Of a stretch of DNA of 64,000 nucleotides, positions 1-12,139 are shown piece by piece. Within the stretch, counting starts at the first letter, position 1; each line of letters starts with the position of its first letter. A program made the translations under genes and the position numbers. The DNA is from Paramacrobiotus metropolitanus (Eukaryota; Tardigrada; Eutardigrada; Parachela; Macrobiotidae): contig NW_026570246.1 in the NCBI RefSeq assembly GCF_019649055.1, positions 806,001 to 870,000 of the forward strand. Direction: 5' to 3'. Under the pieces are notes generated by a model. It saw nothing but the letters and a program-made list of their open reading frames with translations, was not told where the DNA came from and did no database searches.

Positions 1-605
1 AGATACTTATTATCTGTTATCTAGCTGTGCATTAATTTATACACAATGCTGAACAAAACTTCGGGCAGGTTTTTCTTTTGTCTATTAAATATCATTAAAT
101 TAAGCGTGGTTGCGACAGTCGTTTTAGAGAATTTTCAGCAACGTACACGTATTTATATACCTATATTTAAAGGTATTTAAAGGAAGGTGCTAAAATTGTA
201 GCAAGATACACAAAAACATGCACTTGCGTTGAGCTTTTGGTCGATCCTGGCCTGACACCATGGCTATTTACCGTTGTTTAATTTATGTAAATGTGTTTCG
301 AATGGTAATCAATGCTTCCCCGAAATTCCAAAGAGTTATTATTTATCGCCCTCCATTGAGTGTAATTTTCTTGCGAGCATTATTGAAGTTTATATGTGCA
401 TAATGGGCATACAAAATCCCCGCTCATTATACTTTACAAAAAGACAGCTGCATTAACAATATGCAGTGTCACCTTAGCGTTTAATGCCAGCTGATCGAAT
501 TAGGCAGCTGTGCACGTACACACGGTATAGAAGTACGCACAGAATGTTGTCCTGTGTGCGGAAATGAAAGTTGCTTTAAAATGAGTGAATGAATTGTTTC
601 TTTAC
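1..605. other. No separate gene; probably otopetrin intron
   Basis: I see no convincing coding exon here. The stretch lies just downstream (minus strand) of a clean splice donor at 605 that closes an otopetrin exon, so it is most likely intron, with the remaining otopetrin exons beyond the left edge of the window. Confidence 0.5.
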
Positions 606-3600
606 CTGCTGCAGAATAGCCCCCATACTGGTTCGAGCGCGACATGACGGAAGATGGCGGTCGGTAACTGTTTCATTGATAACTGTCTTAATGGCTTCGT
701 TAGCAGTGGAAATAAATACTTCCAGTCGAGTTTGTGGTGCGTGACCATCGGCATGGGCCGGTGAATGGTGAGAACTATCGGCGTGGCCATGGCCAACACT
801 ATGGCTCAGGTGTACTGCAAAACCGGTAGGCCGGTGGGTGTCGGGCTCGAAAATGCTGTGTTCCAGTTCGTGTTTGGTCTCTTCTATTAAGACGCTCAGC
901 CAAATGCACATGTTCGTGGCAACCATCTAGGGATATTTCCGTACAGTGATGCAGAACTTTAATAGCTGTAATTTACTTACAATTCTAGGCGTGTCTGTTT
1001 AGCGATTTTATTATGAAGAATTACCGTACACTGTGCTGCACTGTGCACAGTGTTCATTCCAACTCCGTAGCAGGCAGAATTAAAATAAAATATTAAAGAT
1101 AGCGTTACCATTTTACAGTTGTTAGACAACACTGCACAATATTGTGCAAATCACGCATTATGCAGAGTTTTCGTTAACTTTTAAACGTTAACCTGCTCGC
1201 CAATATGGCAAATATATATGCGCACGGCCGCTGCTTATAGTCATTGGATGATTATCGAAATGGCCTTAAAGGTCACCGAAACTATTGTTGTTAATTACTC
1301 CTACGCAGTTTTTGTTGACAGAGGTTTTGAAAGTTTACATCTTACATGCATGAGGCCAAAACTGGCAACGTTCGTGTAGCGGTCCGTCCTTATCTAAAAT
1401 GCATGAATGCACAGCATTAACATTACTCTTTTGAATAAATTTCGGCGGTTCGTGTAGGTGTGGTCCGCCCAGTGGCGCACGTGTCACAGTTGCGCACTAA
1501 CCTTGGCATTGACAAAAATTAAGTACAACTGCACAAAGGAAAATATGAAACGGAAAGCCGGTGTAATGGCCGAGAATATATCGTCGCAGTCGGTTCCCAG
1601 GCCGCGCAGTTCAAAATACTGCCCAAATTCCAAACAGGAATAAAGCATGGTACCGATACCGAAAACCACCGCTCCCTAACAAAAACACAGACTGTGGACG
1701 AATTTGTGCAAAAAATATTCTTGCTGTAAACCTTAGCCTTACCACTCGCAGGTAAAAACTCCCAGTTTTTGTTAAGTTATTATGCGGTATAAATCTGGCC
1801 GGAGTATTGCGACCAGTAGACATTTTCCGCAGTCCCAATATTGGTGATACCAGTCTTCTCGTCGAACGCACTCTTATACGCCACCATGATATCACTCTGA
1901 GTTTTTGTCTTCGTCCGGTGTTAAATAAGAATCCGAAAGCAAACAACAGGAACAGCAAGGACACAACGTACAGGTATAGATAAAAGCTCTGTTAAAGCAA
2001 ACAGTTTTAAGAGAGTGACATAAGTACAATATAATAAGGGAATGTTGATGGTTATCTCTTTGTGCAGTATGGTGCTTTTTTGCAACACAACGCAGAAAAA
2101 TTTATTTTTCACAGCTTCTAGTTTGGGAACTACCATATTAGATTATAAATGCAAATACAGCATCTGCCTGTACTAATCTGTAACATTTGAAAATTACTAC
2201 CGTTGTAATTTTTAGTAGCAGTTCGCTAAATATCATTTAGACTGCAAATTACATTTTTACTTATTATAAAACATGTTGTCTTTTACTGAACTGCTCAGCA
2301 TCAGTGTACAGTAGTGTATGCACATGTCCCCATCTATATTCACTGTACGTACTAAGATAAAAAAATACGTACTTAAGTTATTTGCTCAAGTGAACTGTTT
2401 TATCGAACTATGGTGTATAAGTTGTATCGAGGCATTACGAAAGCTCTAAGGCATAAAATCGAACTGGCAGCCTGTACGATGACGTCACGGTGGAGGAGAC
2501 CGATCTTGCGAACTCCATAGGCTTGCACGCTCTTTGCGTTCCAGCAGAACGAAATTTCCTTGCGTCTAAATGGTTTGTTTTTGTTTAAAACTGAAAAACA
2601 TGATGTTTCGTCACTGTCCCCGAAAATTCTAGCGGTAAAAGTTGAGTTAAAAGCAGTTTGGCCTCGCACATGGTGGATCCAAGAGCCAAGGTACTGGTGT
2701 GTCTTCAAAGAGTGGTTAAGCTGCAACCATGGCCGTTTTCTTAATGATTAAAGTCCAGGAAACAAAGTCAAGTGAAAACATAAATTTCTGGACTCGTATT
2801 TCAGAAAGTGTTCACATACTGATAGTGACAGATAGTCAGCAACTTAGTCGGAAGACTGCAGCCGTCCACAGTAAATCCGCACCACAAGCATAGCCACAAG
2901 TGCAGGCTTCTTCCATAGACTTCCATGTTAAATAAAAACACTCATATCGCATCTAATTTGCAGCGGATCCGCGCTAACTTAGTATCAGAAGAAACAACAA
3001 ATTATTCTCTTTCTTTTGAGATGTCCCTGGAGACTTATAAACAAAGGTACAAGGAATTCTAGAATTCAAAGTTGAATGTAAGTCTACGGGCGACACAGTA
3101 CATCGTCTCCACTATCCTGACACCGTCGCAGTCGATTTTATGCCTGTAGCTTTCGTAATGCCTCGGTTGTATCAATTACTAATGAGCGACCATAGTCCGA
3201 AAAGAAGGATTTGCTCGGTCACGCAAGGCTGCAGAATGAACTGGAACTGGCTTTTTTCGCAAACGCTGCAGCGTCAGCTTTTAGTGAAAACAAAAGGACT
3301 CATACAGAAACAACTGGAGCTTTTGAAAAAGAAATTATGTAAACACATTAACCAAGGCCGCATTAGGGTATAGGTTCTGTTCTTCTCCTGGGAATGCTGT
3401 TGAATCTTAGGGAAACGTATACGAAGCATGCTAAATCAGCCAAATGCTAACAAAGGTGTCGGTGACTTGCTTTCAAGTGAAAATTGAGAACATAATACAG
3501 GCTTTCTTGTTCTTCTTGTTCTAAATGTTTCCTTTCAGGAAAAAAAGTGCATCTGTTTACGATTTGAATAGAAAAGCCACCAGCAATGTTTTTGGAAACT

Positions 3601-4911
3601 GTTTATAGTTGTAACATCTGACCACGTAGGCTATTTCGTACAACACACTTTAAGTGTTTCCAGTTTTGCATTTCGCCCTTGTGGCGTCATATATGTGTCA
3701 ATAGAAATGCCGGCAAACTAAGTCTCCACATTTAGGAACGTGAAAGGACACAGCAAGGCTCTTCTCTCTGCTTGACAGGAAACGCTTAGAAATTTGACTG
3801 TGATATTACAGCACTCGTACTAACAATAAAATTTTTGTAATGTGTACTGCAATATCGTAAAACTAAACCGAATATGACAGTTATACGTGTGCTACTGAGA
3901 TGGACTGTAATATTCAAGTAAGCTTCTTCCGAGTAGGTCATCACAAAATTAAATTTTAATTTTTTTATAAATATATAAATACTTTGCAAGGGTAGCTTTT
4001 GATGACAGATCTAGCCTACTCTAGGTAGGACGTACAAACAATTATCATAAAAAATTCAGCAGTGCAAACTTTGATTGATGGAAACATGTACAGCTCGTGT
4101 TCGATACTTACAACTTTCTCCTCTGCTCAGTATAGTAATTCTATACTTATCCGTTTCAGTTTTACGAGTAAATTCGAGAAAAAAACATATTAGTTTCTGA
4201 AGCTGAAACTACTGTTTTTCTTATGTCAGTTTGATTGTCGTAGCGTTTTATAAATTTCGGGCAAGCCCTTAGCCCTCTAATGTACTGGCGGCGACCGAAA
4301 TTTACACAATCCCACAAAAAAATTGCTGTCATTAGCCAAACTATGGGAACGCACTAAAACATAAATTTTGAAGATAGTGCATGAACGTAACATCTTGGCT
4401 TACCTGATAAAAAAGCGGGCCTATATCCACAGCAATAATCTCAGAAATCGGAAGGGCAGCACCAAGTACAAACAACACGAACGCGTATATACAGCTTAAA
4501 AATCTCCAGTTGAAACTCCTGCAGTCATACGAAGACAATCCAGATTGCACAGCTTGCACATAATAATTACAGTCGCAGTTCATCGACGGGGGATCACATA
4601 TTAGTAATATTAGCAAAACTAGAATCAGTACACACGCGCTAGTGCGTCAAAGTTGATACGGAATTTACTTACGATGCGAGTTGTTGGGATTCTTCCAAAT
4701 CGCTATCGCTAACACAGCTGTCCAGAGTTTCGGCGGACGCATGCGACGCGTGCACCGGATCGTGGTCAACTGATCGGAAACTTTTAGGCGAACTAGGAAA
4801 ATAGCCGCTGACGGACCGCGGATTGTATTGGACTTTCGGCTTAACCACCAGAGGCTGTGCTTCCGGGATAAATCCATTTTGGTTGTTCTCTGTTGGTGGC
4901 GGATTCTCCAT
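606..4911 (-). CDS. Otopetrin-family proton channel (5' part, six exons)
   Basis: Otopetrins are multi-pass membrane proteins that conduct protons. Six exons join in frame with GT-AG borders: 4673-4911, 4404-4518, 1743-1988, 1502-1675, 1346-1393 and 606-926. The start (ATG at 4911) gives about 80 hydrophilic, proline-rich cytosolic residues, then a first membrane segment ending LFYQ, then SFYLYLYVVSLL at the next exon. The family signature is clear: FGIGTMLYSCLEFGQYFE followed by a cysteine and a Q-x-YLIFVN segment in the 1502 exon, then ASFGLMH and VATNMCIWLSVL. The 1346-1393 exon is only 48 nt. Intron 2 is about 2.4 kb (1989-4403), unusually long for this window. The last exon seen has a His-rich loop (HGHADSSHHSPAHADGH). 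The C-terminal half is outside the window, so this entry is partial. Family call is firm; the paralogue is not assigned. Confidence 0.9.
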
Positions 4912-6410
4912 GCTGCTCAATAGTGATCATATAATCAAAGGTCAACCTTGGAAAAAAACTTTCCTTTATCGCGTAAATTGCGATGCAGCTGCAGCATGGG
5001 AAAAGAGGTCGACGACGACAAATAAACGCTCCACACTGACCAACAAATATTGCATGCTCTTTCCTATGTGTGGCAGGTAACGAAATTTGTGTGTCAAAGT
5101 TTCTGTCAGTACTTTGCGTCTCGGTTTACCAGCTTGTACTTGTCCACCTGGAAGAAAGAATTACCGTACTGGGAACCGTACAATACCTTTTTTTCGCAGA
5201 CATACAGCTATTTTCTTCTTCTGAATGGGTTTAATTTTGCGAGCGGTCATGTACCGTGCAAGCACTAAGGCAAATTATACAGTCACGTCCAACAATGCTC
5301 AAGTACTGTTTCTTTTGCTTACTTTTGTATGCTGTACATTACTGCTGTAGTACTGAAAAGTTCTTTTCTGATTACGTACTACCTCGTCGCTTTGCCGTCA
5401 AAAAATGAAGCTCTCTTTAACCGGTTCTCAAATGCGCCATATCATTGTATATAAATTACTTAGAAAATTTGCACAATTATTTTTATACCAGTCGCCAGGA
5501 GTGATTATTGACTGCACCAACACTAAGGAATGTGGTCGATAAATTTCAAATAAGTTCAGTTTTCATAAATTAATTAAAAATCAGCCTGTCGTACTTACAG
5601 TACCGGTATGTTTGAATATTAGGCAAATTTAGTCGGCAGCTTGGACATTTATCTAAACTGCTCACTGGTTTAAATTATTGGTTTTCCGTGGAAATCGGTC
5701 GTCGTGGTCGGTGTAACTTGATATAAGTATAAAAAACAATGGTCAACCTAAAGTATAGACCGCGATTGTGTTTTGGACATCGTCAAATCCCGCGCAGTTG
5801 TAATGTAATTAAATCTTCTGGGCCCCGTTTTAAAAACGTTCTGAACAAAAGTTTAAAGCATTTATTTGAGCCTTATTTATCCAATTTCCTGCCGATGTCA
5901 TGTGCCGCAAAACTATCAAGTAGAGTAGCCTACACACTGAATGTAATTATTAACGCTTATTGCACAACAGTTAGCATATTTCGACGAACTACAAGTAAAA
6001 GAACTACTGGAATGAAAAAACTACAAGCATCTTTTGGAGAATTTTACCAGTCACTCAATTTAAGTTGTCGGTATTGTAAGACACACATGAATAAAATTAA
6101 TAAATATCGTTAATTATTTTCAGTTACTTTAATTTGTGAGCCAGTTACAGCGACCAATGAATAAACTGCTTTCTACAGGCGTAAGACAATAATGCAGTAT
6201 CAACATATACATCTCTGAATAGTATGCGTTTAAACCACGACCGTTAAATGCATTGTTTAGAGAAATACGAGTATTATGATATCAGTTAACTGGTTCAGAT
6301 ACATATGGACAACACGTCAGCTATGCATTACATTACACGCTTGACTGCCACAGCCAATTGAATAATATGCGATTTCACTAAAACTTTGTAATTATTTCTG
6401 ATTTTGGAGT
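4912..6410. other. Intergenic, no gene seen
   Basis: This is the upstream region of the otopetrin gene and the downstream region of the repeat-protein gene. A 124-codon plus-strand reading frame at 5739-6113 has no recognisable domain or splice context and I do not call it a gene. Confidence 0.5.
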
Positions 6411-8261
6411 TCAAGGATGCAGATCTGTGCCAGCCGGCTGGAAAGACGGCTTCAGAGTGGGTTGGGAAGTAGTCGATGAAACTTCCCGTTTGGAAGCACT
6501 ATGTGTTGCGTTTGTAGAAGTCGCTACTTCGGTAGTAGTCTCCTCGGGCGCTTGCATGGGGTGAAGGGTAGAGGTCGCCTCACGCTTGTGATGACCTTGC
6601 GTCGGCGTCTGATGTGGGTCCTGCGTTGTGGCTTCGCGCTTGTGATGACCATGCGTCGGCGTCTGATGCGGGTCCTGTGTGGTGGCTTCGCGCTTGTGAT
6701 GACCATGCGTCGGTGTCTGATGCGGGTCCTGCGTTGTGGCTTCGCGCTTGTGATGACCATGCGTCGGTGTCTGATGCGGGTCCTGCGTTGTGGCTTCGCG
6801 CTTGTGATGACCATGCGTCGGCGTCTGATGCGGGTCCTGTGTGGTGGCTTCGCGCTTGTGATGACCATGCGTCGGTGTCTGATGCGGGTCCTGCGTTGTG
6901 GCTTCGCGCTTGTGATGACCATGCGTCGGTGTCTGATGCGGGTCCTGCGTTGTGGCTTCGCGCTTGTGATGACCATGCGTCGGTGTCTGATGCGGGTCCT
7001 GCGTTGTGGCTTCGCGCTTGTGATGACCATGCGTCGGTGTCTGATGCGGGTCCTGCGTTGTGGCTTCGCGCTTGTGATGACCATGCGTCGGTGTCTGATG
7101 CGGGTCCTGCGTTGTGGCTTCGCGCTTGTGATGACCATGCGTCGGTGTCTGATGCGGGTCCTGCGTTGTGGCTTCGCGCTTGTGATGACCATGCGTCGGT
7201 GTCTGATGCGGGTCCTGCGTTGTGGCTTCGCGCTTGTGATGACCATGCGTCGGTGTCTGATGCGGGTCCTGCGTTGTGGCTTCGCGCTTGTGATGACCAT
7301 GCGTCGGTGTCTGATGCGGGTCCTGCGTTGTGGCTTCGCGCTTGTGATGACCATGCGTCGGTGTCTGATGCGGGTCCTGCGTTGTGGCTTCGCGCTTGTG
7401 ATGACCATGCGTCGGTGTCTGATGCGGGTCCTGCGTTGTGGCTTCGCGCTTGTGATGACCATGCGTCGGTGTCTGATGCGGGTCCTGCGTTGTGGCTTCG
7501 CGCTTGTGATGACCATGCGTCGGCGTCTGATGCGGGTCCTGCGTTGTGGCTTCGCGCTTGTGATGACCATGCGTCGGCGTCTGATGCGGGTCCTGTGTGG
7601 TGGCTTCGCGCTTGTGATGACCATGCGTCGGTGTCTGATGCGGGTCCTGCGTTGTGGCTTCGCGCTTATGATGACCATGCGTCGGCGTCTGATGCGGGTC
7701 CTGTGTGGTGGCTTCGCGCTTGTGATGACCATGCGTCGGTGTCTGATGCGGGTCCTGCGTTGTGGCTTCGCGCTTGTGATGACCATGCGTCGGTGTCTGA
7801 TGCGGGTCCTGTGTGGTGGCCTCACGCTTGTGGTGACCATGCGTCGGTGTCTGATGCGGGTCTTGCGTTGTCACCTCCCGTTTGGCATGGTGGCTTTGTG
7901 TCGTATCGTTTTGGTGAGAAGAAGCCGTTGTCGCTTCCCGCTTAGCATGGTGGTGTGGCGTTGTGGTTCCATAGGTGGGTCTTGAATGTGTACCGGGAAC
8001 GGGCTCGTCGTGCGACGAGTGGACGTCTGCAACGGAACAAAGGCATTAGTATGAAAAAACTCTTTTTATCTGGATTTGTTTACAATTTGCTTTTGTTGCG
8101 TCGTTAAGTAAATCTGGTGTGATAGTGAAGACATGGTCAAAACTGTTCTTTCGCCATTAGCTATAAATTACGGAATCGGAAGGAAAATAATTTATTCGTC
8201 GTGGCATACCTTCGAGTAAGAGCAGGCAAATGGCCAAAACAACCCCAACATAGAACTTCAT
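6411..8261 (-). CDS. Secreted His-rich tandem-repeat precursor protein
   Basis: Two exons (8210-8261 and 6411-8026) encode 555 residues. The first exon gives a classic signal peptide: Met, Lys, then a hydrophobic run VGVVLAICLLLLEG. After two imperfect repeats containing HHAKREA/HHAKREV come 24 copies of an 18-residue unit, TTQDPHQTPTHGHHKREA, almost identical in protein and DNA. The tail is Ser/Thr-rich and carries one more ASKREV. Each unit ends in Lys-Arg followed by Glu-Ala, the layout of a prohormone-convertase (furin/Kex2-type) site, so processing would release many copies of one 16-mer peptide. That processing is inference. Alternatives are a repetitive cuticle or mucin-like protein, or a metal-binding protein (His-Gly-His-His in every unit). 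Other frames are open only because the 54-bp unit is a multiple of three. No known family recognised. Confidence 0.75.
6570..7869. repeat. 54-bp tandem repeat array, 24 copies
   Basis: The unit is exactly 54 bp and stays in phase throughout. Copies differ at a handful of positions only (for example T/C in CGGYGTCTG and the TGCGTTGTG/TGTGTGGTG variants), which are shuffled among copies. This points to recent expansion or gene conversion. Confidence 0.95.
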
Positions 8262-9634
8262 TGTGATGGCACAATGGCACACGACAGTGATAATTTTGCA
8301 ATGTCTCGTAAAATTAAAATTATTCTTAATTCCGAAGTAGTAATTAGTAGTTTGCTTTGCACGAACTGGAAGTCTAACGTTGGTTCTTTCTTTTTATATA
8401 CTGTTTGCTTGCAATGGTTTGCAGTTTCCACGCACTGCATCAAATAAGAAACTTACAAAAGCGATGCCATCACTACATCAGTAGACCAAAGGTCAGGGTT
8501 GTTTTCTGGGCTTTTCCCATACATAAAGCTGCTGACTAATGCAGAGCTCTGTATTTAAAGATCGCATCAACTGAAAAAATATTTATTTATAGAAAACTTA
8601 TGACGCTGCACTGAATCCTCCTTTTTCTCTCCTGATTTGAACAATTTTTAAATTCTATTTGGTCTGAGGGAACTCTTCCTGCAGTAAATCTAGCTGTGTG
8701 CAATGATTATTAATGTTTAACATAACGTAATGATCGTCATAAAACATTATCTTCGCAAAATTATGTAAGAATATTGTTTCGCGCGAAATTTACTTATTGT
8801 GTCAGCAAGATACTTTAGTTCTTATCATCTGTAGTCATTTTTGTACTTCATTGATGATTTGGTTCCTATCGTACACCGTAAGCCGATACTCATCATATCA
8901 TTACACTATAGAAGTATACATGCAGCAGTGTCTTTATGTTCTACACTACAGCTACTTCTACTACTAAAGTAAAACATTCTCGTTCAAGAGAAAAAACAGA
9001 TGGCAGTTCAATATTCTTACAACCTGCTTTTCGAGAAATGCATCAAAGATCTGGTATAAAATTTTTTAAAATTTTCCTCAAAACTTGCATTTTTTAAATT
9101 TGAGAATGTTTGTAGATTTCTCCAAGCTCAGCTAAACGTTTGTTCTGGTGTGTCGGGCGAATGGCCACCCTCCGAAGTAACAGGGCCGTTTAGCTTGTGT
9201 TACATGAATGAACTGTGTACCGTCAGATCACTATGTTTTGGCGTGCTCGCTGACCTTTGGTACGTGATAGGTTTTCCAAATAATGATTCGGACAATTTTC
9301 CATGGCAAAGTACCAGCTGTAATTTATGGTGGATGGACTAATAACGCAGTGGCACTTTCTGATTATAACGCTAAATTAGTACTGCGCGATAAGGCTTCGT
9401 TCCCGTAAATTATTTGAATCTTCGACGTTTAAGGTCAAAGTATGCCTGTCCTGCCGCTGGACGTGCCAAAAGCACCCAGAATCAGCAGTTTCGCAAAAAT
9501 ATCATCGCTGATGTTAATGCAACACTGCGGTCTTTCCTCTGAATTCCCTGGTCGCAGTAAACAAACCACAAATTCAAATGAAGTAAACAATTTAAATAAG
9601 GATATTTATTTTGTGGATCGATCTCATCTACCTA
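8262..9634. other. Intergenic, no gene seen
   Basis: AT-rich sequence between the repeat-precursor start and the transposon. Short reading frames at 9150-9341 and 9442-9735 lack domains and splice context; the second runs into the transposon terminus. Confidence 0.5.
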
Positions 9635-9662
9635 CAGAGGGTGATTTCGCAATATGCTTCCA
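9635..9662 (+). repeat. Left terminal inverted repeat of the mariner-like element
   Basis: 28 bp identical to the reverse complement of the right end, directly preceded by TA. Confidence 0.9.
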
Positions 9663-9746
9663 GCACGGGAAAAAATTCCCGAAAATTTCCCTTTCTATTC
9701 TTTTAATCTGTTTGCTAGCCAGTCTTGTGGGATGAAGTGTGCCTAA

Positions 9747-10859
9747 TTGTTCAAAATGATTTGTTTAGTTCGAGCGATAAACATGGCACGAAAAACCGAT
9801 TTAAAAACAAGGTGCCGAGTGCTGGCTCTATCAACAATTTGTAAAAGCCACAGAAAAATCGCCGAGTGTTTGATGAGCAAAGGGATCGCTGTTTCTCATA
9901 CTACGGTAAATGAGATGTTGAAACTTTATGGGCCCGAGAGTGAAGGGAATGGTTCGCCTGTAAAATGCCTAGAAAATCAGTGCCTACCCAAAGTTCCCAC
10001 AAAGTCTCTCGTCGCCGAAGTCAAGAGGGTTATCTCAATACCGAATCCACCGTCTCAGAGACAGCTGGCAAGGAAATTTGGGACATCCCAGTACACGATA
10101 TCGAAAATTGTTCTTCAGGATCTTGAAGCGAAAGTACCTAAAAATGTCAAAGTACAGGCCCTATCAGAAAAGCAGGCAAAACAGCGTGCTTGTCGTGGTT
10201 CCCAATTTGCCAAATTTCTGAACCAGCGAAATTCACTCTACATTATTTTAATCGACGAAGCTTGAGTCTATCTTGATTATACGGGCAAGCGAAGAAAGAT
10301 CTGCTACAAGTTTAAAGGATCCAAAAATCCCGAAAATTGGATAAAATTTTGCAAAGTTAAAAAACAACTAGGTGGTATGTTCATCGCCGGAATTTCTTTT
10401 CGTGGCCTAACAGCGATCCGGTTCATTCCTCCCACCCCTAAAATAACCGCCGATCTCTGCATTCAAAACGTGTTGGAGCCATTGGTGCAAAAAGACTTCC
10501 CCCGTGTCTATCCAGGCGAAGAAAGGAAGGTGGCACTGCATCAGGACTCCGCTCCCGCACATACTTCCAAAAAAATCTGCCAGCGGCTAGCTTCTCGCGG
10601 CGTCCGAAACATTCCGAAGGGCATGTGGCCGAGCAACTTACCGGACTCAACATCCATGGATTTTGGAACGAACGGGATTTTTAAAAGAATTTTGTATCAG
10701 AAGTATGCAGCGTCGATTCGTGGTTTGTTAACAGTCGCGCGCCGATCTTTCTCTAGTATTTCAATTACCCTGATATGTCAGATACTTTTTTCCTGGCGTT
10801 ATTGTGTGGAGTTGATGGCAGAGAAGAAGGGCTTTCAGATAGAGCAAATATTAGAATAA
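9747..10859 (+). pseudogene. Tc1/mariner-like transposase, broken by an in-frame TGA
   Basis: The N-terminal part has a helix-turn-helix character (HRKIAECLMSKGIAVSHTTV; later SQRQLARKFGTSQYTISKIV). The catalytic core follows: IILIDEA for the first acidic residue, HQDSAPAHTS for the second, and a WPSNLPDSTSMDF block for the third region. A TGA immediately after IDEA (about 10263) interrupts the frame, which then continues unchanged with LDYTGKRRKICYKF and beyond. The element is therefore non-autonomous as sequenced. The stop is the only disruption I see, so the copy is fairly young or the stop is recent. Confidence 0.85.
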
Positions 10860-10899
10860 AGTCAATGCGGCGGATATTATAATAAATTTATGAATAGAG

Positions 10900-10927
10900 T
10901 GGAAGCATATTGCGAAATCACCCTCTG
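10900..10927 (-). repeat. Right terminal inverted repeat of the mariner-like element
   Basis: 28 bp, reverse complement identical to the left end, directly followed by TA. Confidence 0.9.
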
Positions 10928-10929
10928 TA

Positions 10930-12139
10930 CGCAGTATTTCGGCTTTTTGGTATTTGTTTTCGGTTAATTTTGCTGCTGTTTGAGCTTCATGAATCGGAAG
11001 TGATGCCAGCAGATGTACAACACATGCTGGATATCGTGGAATAAACACCATAATACTGTCGATCTGACTAATAAACGCACAAATAGCAAATTCCAGATGC
11101 TTTCCTTTTTTCTTCTTTTTGAAGATTTGCTTTGCTCGTTAACTCCATAAGGCTACAATTATATTGCTGAATGTGAAAAAGAAAATGTAATCACAATATT
11201 CAATCTCGGAGTATGAGTACTTCTATGCGTCATTATTCAGACAGTTATTTGTGCCTTGTAAGGTCAATGTAAACGTGCGGACAATGGTATAAATGTAATT
11301 ATGTTGTACTGTAAAATTACTATCTTTTTGTGAAAAATTAATTTTTTTGGGCTAGTTTTAATACTTCAGATTTAATATGAAGTACAACTGAAAGCTCGTG
11401 GACGTTTAAATTATGTGTTAGAAGCCGAAGAGGCGCAAAATTATTGTGTTTTGCTATAATGCCGTTTTGACAATAACACCATAATTTTGGTTTCACTTGA
11501 TATGTACTCGTATTTAGCAATAACCGTCTGCGCAACGAAATTAAAGCCTTTGGAGATAGCACAACACAAAGATCAGAAGTTAATCACTGTACGTACGCAC
11601 CTTACCCGTAATTCAATTATGTAATTGAAGTGCTGCAAGTAGGACTCGTAATTCGAACTTTTGTAGGTATCGTCGGAAGAATATGCACAGTGAGTGCACA
11701 GTAAAAATTTCTCATTGACAGTCATTGTTTTGAATTCTGATACTGTCCCTAAATGTAAGGCATAACGGACGTCCTGGTCAAACCTGTGCCGTACTCTTAC
11801 TGTAATCCTACATCACGGTTTGTGATCGTACAAACAATTCTGTCTCGTTACGTCCTGCTGCACTGCACGTTGTTGCACACTGTTGCTTAAATTCTTATAT
11901 AAATGTTATAGCAAGTTAACAACAACAACTTCCTAAATCGCAAAAGCTCCTTTTAAGCTAGAAAATATTGCGAGAACTAACGAAGTTTCACCGAACAACA
12001 CAATACAATCAACGTTTTTTAACGATACACGTGATTTTCCCTTGGTTAATTTTTATTTTCTTTGCTAGCAAGGATTTGCACTATATACCGCAAAAATCCT
12101 GTACATGTTCGTCTACCATAAGCGAGCATCCTTGAAGCT
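10930..12139. other. Intergenic, no gene seen
   Basis: AT-rich sequence downstream of the first fucosyltransferase-like gene; no domain-bearing frame, no RNA gene recognised. Confidence 0.5.

Larger units (their letters stand above)
9635..10927 (+). mobile_element. Tc1/mariner-superfamily transposon (inactive)
   Basis: A 1,293-bp element bounded by perfect 28-bp terminal inverted repeats starting CAGAGGGTGATTTCGC, at 9635-9662 and 10900-10927. It is flanked on both sides by TA (9633-9634, 10928-10929), the target-site duplication of this superfamily. The only gene inside is a broken transposase. Confidence 0.9.

Noticed and set aside
5739-6113. 124-codon plus-strand frame
   Set aside because: No domain, no splice or promoter context, basic low-information composition.
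6501-7985. Long plus-strand reading frames of 440-490 codons across the repeat array
   Set aside because: They exist because the 54-bp unit is a multiple of three and stop-free in several frames. Only the minus-strand frame has a signal-peptide exon, splice sites and sensible composition.
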